DNA of 64,000 nt, taken from NCBI GenBank assembly GCA_016490735.1, contig JAEMWC010000756.1, forward strand, positions 212,001 through 276,000. Reading direction: 5' to 3'. The first letter of the stretch is position 1. Every line of letters starts with the position of its first letter. Source of the DNA: Pachyseris speciosa. Taxonomy: Eukaryota > Cnidaria > Anthozoa > Scleractinia > Pachyseridae. The notes beneath the pieces were generated by a model. The model was not told the origin of the DNA, ran no database searches, and saw only the letters and a list, made by a program, of their open reading frames with translations. Below, in pieces: positions 57,700-64,000 of the stretch. Made by a program: the position numbers and the translations under genes.

Positions 57700-57975
57700 T
57701 AGGGGTGGTCACTGCCAGAGTTTTGTTACGTCCCTAGTGGTTCTTTTACGTCCCACAGAATCAGAGAATTATGAAGAGTTGTGAGACGTGGCCTACGGTT
57801 TATCGTCCTTATCCGAGAAGACTAGAAAGTCTAACCGTTTGTAGATGTCATTACAAAGGCAGCACTTTCTCATCAATTATTTAAAGACCCTGAGTGTTGG
57901 TCCGGCCGAGGTTTTGAACCCGCGACCTCCCGCACGATAGTCCGGCGCTCTACCACTGAGCTAACTGGTCGGCGG
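57700..57975 (-). mobile_element. tRNA-derived SINE
   Basis: The minus strand starts CCGACCAGTTAGCTCAGTGG TAGAGCG (A-box) and has GGTCGCGGGTTCAAAACC (B-box). A long body follows (CACTCAGGGTCTTTAAATAA, GTTAGACTTTCTAGTCTTCT, GTGGGACGTAAAAGAACCAC). The anticodon stem does not pair, which argues against a true tRNA gene. Confidence 0.75.
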
Positions 57976-59924
57976 TCAGTGGCAACTTAACAAGACGTTC
58001 TCACGAGGTATGATTAGTCAATTCTTTAGATTCAGATCTGAATAAACAAACATCCCTCGAAATCTTCCTTTCCCCTGCAGTATTGCATCAGTCAGAAAAT
58101 GATTCATCGTAAAATATAAAAAGGACAGAGCAAAAGCGAAATTTCTTAAAAACCCCACGATGTGAAACTTTCTCGGAGTTTAGGCCGCCTTCAAGCAGTC
58201 TGCCGACAGGCCGCCCCATGCTCGAGGAATAACGCAAGAAACGAAGCCTGGTGTGAATAACGTTTTTCGCCTTTCGGTAGACTTTCTCCGAAGGAAAAGC
58301 TATTTCTACATTTGATGTATTCGTGTCTTTCAACTTCGACTTAAACGCGACTTTATCAAGAAAGATAGAAAGGAAAACAAGCGACTCCCAAAACTATAGC
58401 TTTGGTCACCTCCCCTCCCCTAAGGGGAATCAACGGGAGGAGGAAGTCACTGTCAGATTAAACTGTTTGCTCTGTTGAGCTTTTATTTACAATGAGCGTG
58501 TTTTTCTTGGGTTACGATGAAAAATAAGTACAACTTTTACCCGTATTTCACAGCCAGGAGGCCGACCAATGTTTTTTATGTGATTGCTTGAGCCAAGTGA
58601 ATTTTCTTGTTCTCACCCTCGCGTGCACTTGTGGTGGCTTCAGGAGAAGGAACTCGCTCAAGGAAGCTGACAGAGGGCAAACATTTCAGCGAATTCCAAA
58701 ATTGAATTAATTACTTCTGCCAATAACAGCAGAGGAAGAAGGCAAATAAACAGCCGTGAAAATTGGGCTGAAATTTCTGAATTTCTCGCCGGCCCGGCGA
58801 TATGATATTCTATTTTGGCCTGGGTCCCATCATGCACTGACTATCGACCCTAGCTGTACGATATACACTGTTTGTTTGAGTTGAATCGGCTAAGCATCAC
58901 ACTAAATGTACAGTCTGTGACCATGATCAAAACGCCAAACATGCGAAACAGGGAAACCTGTTGAATATTGATATTGTAGCAAACTTTGAATTGCAGAAAT
59001 CAAAATAATATGTTTTACTCATTCAAGAGAACATCGATTGTTTCATGGGCCCTCGAAAATTCTATTTGTACATTACAGTATATTTTATGAAACTTCTTCA
59101 GTATTAAATGAATGAGAAATTATAGTCTGAATGGCCTCATTTTAGTAGCTAATCACAGATTTCAGTTAAGGGGTGCCATGAAGGCTTGTCCATCAGACGG
59201 TTGTTGTAATGGACGAGCGTCGCATCCTCCCGGGTATAAAAAAAAGTTAGTAAAACAACGATCATTATATTCTCGCTGATATTACGAATTCAAACAACTG
59301 ATCACATAACTCTTTTGGCATAAATTTTATTCTGTCGATGAAATTGACGACTGCACATAACCCTATCTTCCTTTGGGGAGAGGGGGATATGGAACTGATA
59401 AGCCTTAATAGCCGAAACTTGGATAAATGGCATTCAGAGTGTCAATGTAGGGTCATCTAAACATTACAAATCAATTTGATGCGAGGTGTATTTAATATCA
59501 ATACAAGAGTTCTAAAGCCGAGACACATCCTAAAACAATTCTCCCAGTGACGTTTTAGACCTGTGATGTTCAATCAATGCAATGACACTTCGTGTCAACT
59601 GTGGTTGAAGTTTACAGATGAGAATCGCATCTATCATCTGTTCACCTGTGTATTATTGAATTCTAAAATCTGAGTGTGGCGGTGGTTATTTGTGCGGTTA
59701 TTACACTGGTTTTTTATTGGATTTCGTCGGTTAGTAGCTATTTTACTTGCCACATTCGATCGTCAGTTGAGCCTACTGAAACTATTAACTTATGCAAGCA
59801 AGATTTTTCACGTAACCGGACACCTAATTAATTCAAAATTATATTTTTCGTGGTGGAACACCATGTTCTTGGCACGAGTTGGAATTGTAAAATAATTAAC
59901 TTTCCGAAAAACTGAAATTTACAG

Positions 59925-60004
59925 GATGACCTCTCGGACTTCGGGGTGATGTTGGCCGATAACTTAAACGCGGTGTCGAAAACTTTCACGGAAACGGCGG
60001 TAAG
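59925..60004 (+). CDS. Candidate internal exon of an unknown gene
   Basis: A good acceptor (GAAATTTACAG) and donor (GTAAG|GTATGT) bracket 80 bases that are open in the frame DDLSDFGVMLADNLNAVSKT then FTETAVR. GC content and codon use stand out from the AT-rich surroundings. No family is recognised and no neighbouring exon is found. Confidence 0.3.
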
Positions 60005-62281
60005 GTATGTATATACAGCAAGATGTTCAATTTTCTTTTCTCACACCTGTTTAATTTATTAACTATAATAAACCTCACTGGTTCTTCGGTCCTCGATCTT
60101 GGTCTGTTTTATAGAAATCAATTCTCGCAACTGAGTCGCTCTCAGAGGCACTCATGAACGTCGTTTTTTCGGCGGAAGGCCTAACTGATCGCAACAGAAA
60201 GTTGGTGATAAAACTTGAGTTCTCGTTGACATAATGACTTGTCGAACTTTCTTGCGTTGACGCAGGAAAATTGGTTTCTTGTGTTGTCAGAGCGACAAAA
60301 ATGTTATTCCCGGTACGAAAATTATTGAGGCAACTAGAACTTTTTTGGCAAGCCGTTTAGTATATACAAAATATAAACAACAATAATTTCCTCTCTCAAT
60401 TTTTCAAACGCGAATTAATATTCAAATAATCCCGAATAAGAACAAATCAGATTGGAAAGAAGAGAACCAGATTTTAAATTCAGTTTTTGACTATGGTGAT
60501 AAAACATGAGTTTTCGTTGGCGGTACGACAAGTCAAACTCTAGCTCTCAGTAACACTGGAAGTAAGCCCTGGAATATTGCATTCCTTGTGTTTGGCAAAA
60601 ATGTCTCAGTTTTCAATGGGAAAATGAGGAAGCTGTAATTTTGTCAGCTTTGATCTTCAGTTTCGGAAAGTCAAAAGCATAAAAAAGAACAATAATCTCT
60701 TGTCTCAATTTCAGTCTCAGGCCGTTTAAATTCAGATATTCAAATAATGAATCAGTGCAAATCGCCGAATGTTGTTTCGAGAGTGGCAAAGTGTCATTTC
60801 CAGTGCGAGAATGAGCCAACTAGAATTGCAACTGATTTTTAAGAGCGTAAGCCAACAGTATAAGCAACCAAATTACAGTACAAATGAAATTGTATTGGCC
60901 GGTACACAAACTTTTTATTAGCGTCAAAGAAACGGAAGAAACGAGATCTTAAATATCTGCATCAAATCCCCTCTCGTAGAACTCTTTACGTTCGTGTCGA
61001 TACTAACTGGTAATCCATTTTGCAAAGTGGTCTTATAGGGCGAAAAATGGAAGTAGACAGCGAAATAGGCCGGCAAGCTACGATTTTCGACCAGGCTAAC
61101 TGTGCACCTTACCCCGCCAGCAGATTTCCTATCAATCTTCCTAGAAAACTCAACTCAGCTGGCAGGATAACAGTAAATTCTAAGAAGCAAGAACTCGCCA
61201 ATTCCGAACTGAAAGAGGAGATAAAATTCAGCTTAAGGGCCCGAATTTATCAACCTGCGTTGCGTTACTTTGTTGAAATATGTCTTGAATTGGGACAAGA
61301 ATGATCTGACTAAACAAAAAACCGTCTATTTGCTTCAGTTATACCGTTCTTAGGGATTTCATGAAGCCAAATGCTGTCTCTGATTAATCAAGAAATGACT
61401 GAATAAAGGTTTGCGAAACTACGTTCATTTGCTGACGTGTTTAATTGATCGTAGCAAAGAAGAGCCGTTTCAGAGTTAATTTTCAGACCACGAGTTCAAG
61501 CCGGTCGCTTAATTTTTGTTTAATTACATATTGACAATAAATTTAAGCGCAGCAATCAGTTTTCTTTCTTTCCTAAGCGCCTTCACAAAGACACGCCTCG
61601 AACACTTTTGTTGTTCTGAATTAATAAGGGACGGAAGCACGCAATTCTCAAGAGACAGTAATTGAAGATTCTTTCTGATCTTAATTTTTTTTTTTTTGCC
61701 TTGTGGTGAGATATTCAGCGGAGCTTATTGTCGGTAAATGTTGTTTACAAGAACTGCCTCAGTACACGAAAATCTCTCAATAATTAAATTTCGCCATTGC
61801 ACCCTTTTGCATGGGGCAATCTCTCACTTGCCCTCCAGACTACAATTTTTGAGGGTAAAGACAAAATTGTGGAAATATTATTTGAGAATTAATATCTATG
61901 TAAAAATCAGACTTTGCTTTGCGATGCTACGCCATTTTTACTCCTAGTCATTAATAAGTTGCTTTGATAAATGGACTCACACATAACTCTGCCTTTTTAC
62001 TACCCTGGGTGCCAGAGGTAATTTTTTTCGTTTGAAGGAGGGAATTTGCGCCGCGAAGCCGCGTCAACGAGGCGCGAAGCGCCCGTCTCTCGCGCCCGTC
62101 TCTCGCGTTCTATTTTGGCTTTTCAGGGATATTTATTTTTCTTTCAACGGGCCTATGGAGCCAGGGTACCTTTTTTCGCCCGTCTCGTTAAAATTCTTTA
62201 CTGAGATTTTCACCGAATGTCGAGAAATTTAGATAGCTTTGCATGGGTGAAATCTAGAGACTTCTGCTGAAAGCCAAGAAT

Positions 62282-62727
62282 CGGGGGCACCCAACGACAA
62301 GTTTCAGTAGATATCTGTTCGGTGGGGGTAATTCGCCTTGGGTTTTCGGTGTTGATTAAAGAGTGCACTCGGATTTTCGTAACTAAAACGTGGCCTAAAA
62401 GATTCGCAATTGGAAAATCATAGTCCCTGAGGTTTTCAGAAAGGTCGCAATTACTGTTTTCGGCTGCCAAAAACGTCAGCTAGCATTTTCGAAAAGAAAT
62501 TAGTTCCTTAGAAAGTTCGTGAAAAGTTCATTTCAGTTTGCATTTTCTCAAAGGAAGATTTTGTTCCCTAACATTTTCGGGCAGTTAAAATTTCAGCTAG
62601 GGAATCTGAACAGATGAACGTCTTCTAGCTTATGAAAACATCCCTTTAAACAGGCTCCAAACACCCTAAGGTACTTAAAAATGCCTTTCTACAGCTTTTG
62701 GTTGATTTGGCTCGTTGGGTGCCCCTG
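62282..62727 (+). mobile_element. 446-bp inverted-repeat element, copy 3
   Basis: Starts CGGGGGCACCCAACGA, ends TCGTTGGGTGCCCCTG. AAGAAT and AAGAAC flank it, a 6-bp target duplication with one change. About 90 percent similar by eye to 45984-46428 in the same orientation. Confidence 0.9.
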
Positions 62728-63369
62728 AAGAACCGAGTAATAACTGACTGAATGCACATCTTCTAGAAAAATCCGCGCATGAAATCAAACCAGAAAAAAG
62801 TGATTAATTTCGAGAGCCCAAACCATCATGAACAGTCTTCTTCAGAAGAACAATGCCTGCTTTTTCGTGCATTGTTACATATACCAAAGGAAAAATATTT
62901 TTTCCTTATTTCTTTGACTTCTCCGGCAGACACTAGTTAAAGAGTGGATAGGCCATGAATTATCTTTAATTCGATCTCAAGCGCAATGTATGTATTCACG
63001 TAGTTGGTTGCACTAATTCTAATCTATAGCTTACATGTCTTCGAATAACTGGTGTCTAACATATAAAACAAAATAACTTTCTTTTTGTCTAACAATGTGT
63101 GTTTCATAGTGTTTCTGCAAATCTACGCTACAGCTTCGTCCAACCAGTTTGTGATGATTCATCCAACAGAAATTACCCCTCCCCGGCCCCACCCCACACT
63201 ACCCATCAGGAAATGTTTGCTGACTAATGAAGTAGAGGAAAACAATCCGTCTACAAATAGATGCATACAAGAATTTTCCAGTTTTCTATTAACCCAGTAA
63301 GCCCAAACCAATGTTCTTCAGGGAGAGCTTTGTCATTCTTTCAAGGTTCCTTGAAAGGAAGGTATCAGG

Positions 63370-63450
63370 ATGACTTGTTTGTTGATAAAGTCTTTCATCA
63401 TAGCATCGGTGATACTGTTTTCACGCGCTGATGCCGAAATTTCCTCAAAG
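63370..63450 (+). CDS. Likely first coding exon of a secreted or membrane protein (partial)
   Basis: ATG in AGGATGACT is followed by MTCLLIKSFIIASVILFSRA then DAEISSK, and a strong donor AAG|GTGAGT, 27 codons in phase 0. The first 20 residues have the basic n-region, hydrophobic core (IIASVILF) and small residues (ADA) of a signal peptide, with likely cleavage before EISSK. No further exon is recognised up to 64000, so the gene runs out of the window and its identity is unknown. Confidence 0.55.
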
Positions 63451-64000
63451 GTGAGTAAATGAATTTTGCGAAAATATTTCACATCCTGTAGTCAATGCGG
63501 GATTCAGTTTTCATCGAAGAGAAACGTTAGAGGGATACAACTTAAAGGACTATGCGCCGAAAATTTATATACAAACGAAGAAATCATTCAAAGAAATATC
63601 CTACATGTTAGTAAAAGGGAGCAAATCAATCCTTAATTGAATAATGAAATATCTGAAAACAAACGAGCAACTAGTTATTCTACACGGTTTATTTTAACTC
63701 AGTAAACACGTTCGTTATCGTTGCTTTACTAAAAGAAAAAGTTCTATGGCTTGTTCAACGATGTGCACTTCTTTAGCCAGCCAATGCTGATACTGATGTA
63801 AAGATTTTTGTTTTCCCTTCTAAATATACTGACATTCTCAGCAAATTGGCAAATGAATAATTTTTCTTTAAAATCATTTTGAAATAAACTGGCTTTAAGG
63901 TTAAGAAGATCTAAGAAGATGCATGCGATGCATTTCATCTGGAGAGAAAACGGCTGATGCGGTAGATGAATCATGGACCGGATGCAAAAGCCTTCTCTAG
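63451..64000. other. Probable intron downstream of the signal-peptide exon
   Basis: AT-rich, with no recognisable exon or repeat. The minus-strand frame at 63744-63974 has no support. Confidence 0.4.

Larger units (their letters stand above)
56791..63369. other. Large intergenic region downstream of the FAM185A-like gene
   Basis: Apart from the SINE at 57700-57975, the element at 62282-62727 and one weak exon candidate, I recognise nothing. Frames such as 58088-58333 (minus), 59674-59895, 61020-61304 and 63085-63300 (plus) lack family motifs and supporting splice sites. 62031-62110 is GC-rich with two CGCGCCCGTCTCTCG-type repeats. Confidence 0.5.

Noticed and set aside
57905..57975. Possible tRNA gene on the minus strand
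   Set aside because: A- and B-box are good, but the anticodon stem does not pair and a long SINE body follows.
61020..61304. 94-codon frame in the right-hand intergenic region
   Set aside because: No family motif, no clear splice signals, low-complexity-free but unsupported composition; kept as unassigned DNA.
1..64000. CRISPR arrays, prophage, bacterial operons, self-contained viral genomes
   Set aside because: No regularly spaced direct repeats with unique spacers and no capsid, integrase or bacterial gene arrangement were seen; all gene structure is intron-containing animal type.

Overview
The window looks like a piece of a cnidarian genome, most likely an anthozoan and plausibly a stony coral. 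Reasons: intron-rich animal genes with standard GT/AG junctions, AT-rich intergenic DNA, animal-type KLHL2/3, PFDN1 and FAM185A proteins, and many short palindromic MITEs, tRNA-derived SINEs, LINE fragments and a Penelope-like retroelement. The species cannot be named from sequence alone. There is no bacterial operon, CRISPR array or prophage.

Positions 1-34130 are dominated by an ABC-transporter cluster of the ABCC4/MRP4 type. Two seven-exon copies lie in tandem on the minus strand: copy A (2384-14974) and copy B (19439-30959). The duplication includes introns and flanks, roughly 2095-15290 against 19150-31100. Copy A keeps both nucleotide-binding domains but has two frameshifts, one extra base in exon 2 and about 8 bases missing in exon 6; both are confirmed by exon-phase arithmetic against copy B. 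Copy B is clearly dead: five in-frame stops, further frameshifts, loss of about 43 codons after Walker A of NBD1, and LSGDQ in place of LSGGQ. An inverted single-exon remnant, copy C (33568-34129, plus strand), sits just behind a Penelope-like element that is itself split by a 456-bp element with an 8-bp target duplication.

Positions 34130-50170 hold repeats and one intact gene: a KLHL2/KLHL3-type BTB-BACK-Kelch CUL3 adaptor on the minus strand (37895-46894; 593 codons, or 581 from the better-placed second ATG). A 1.09-kb MULE-like element with 9-bp target duplications and several MITEs lie in its introns.

Positions 50172-56790 hold a divergent housekeeping pair. PFDN1 (prefoldin subunit 1, 121 aa, minus strand) and a FAM185A-like protein (383 aa, plus strand) have start codons separated by only 182 bases, so they probably share a bidirectional promoter; YY1-like ATGGCG motifs are present there. 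The first FAM185A intron holds a decayed duplicate of the 3' part of exon 1.

Positions 56791-64000 are mostly intergenic: SINEs, one more copy of a 445-bp inverted-repeat element that also occurs at 1-335 and 45984-46428, one weak candidate exon (59925-60004), and a likely first coding exon of a secreted or membrane protein (63370-63450) whose gene runs out of the window. I found no convincing new biological system. The most interesting material is the recent, independently decaying ABCC4-like tandem pair and the nested mobile elements around it.
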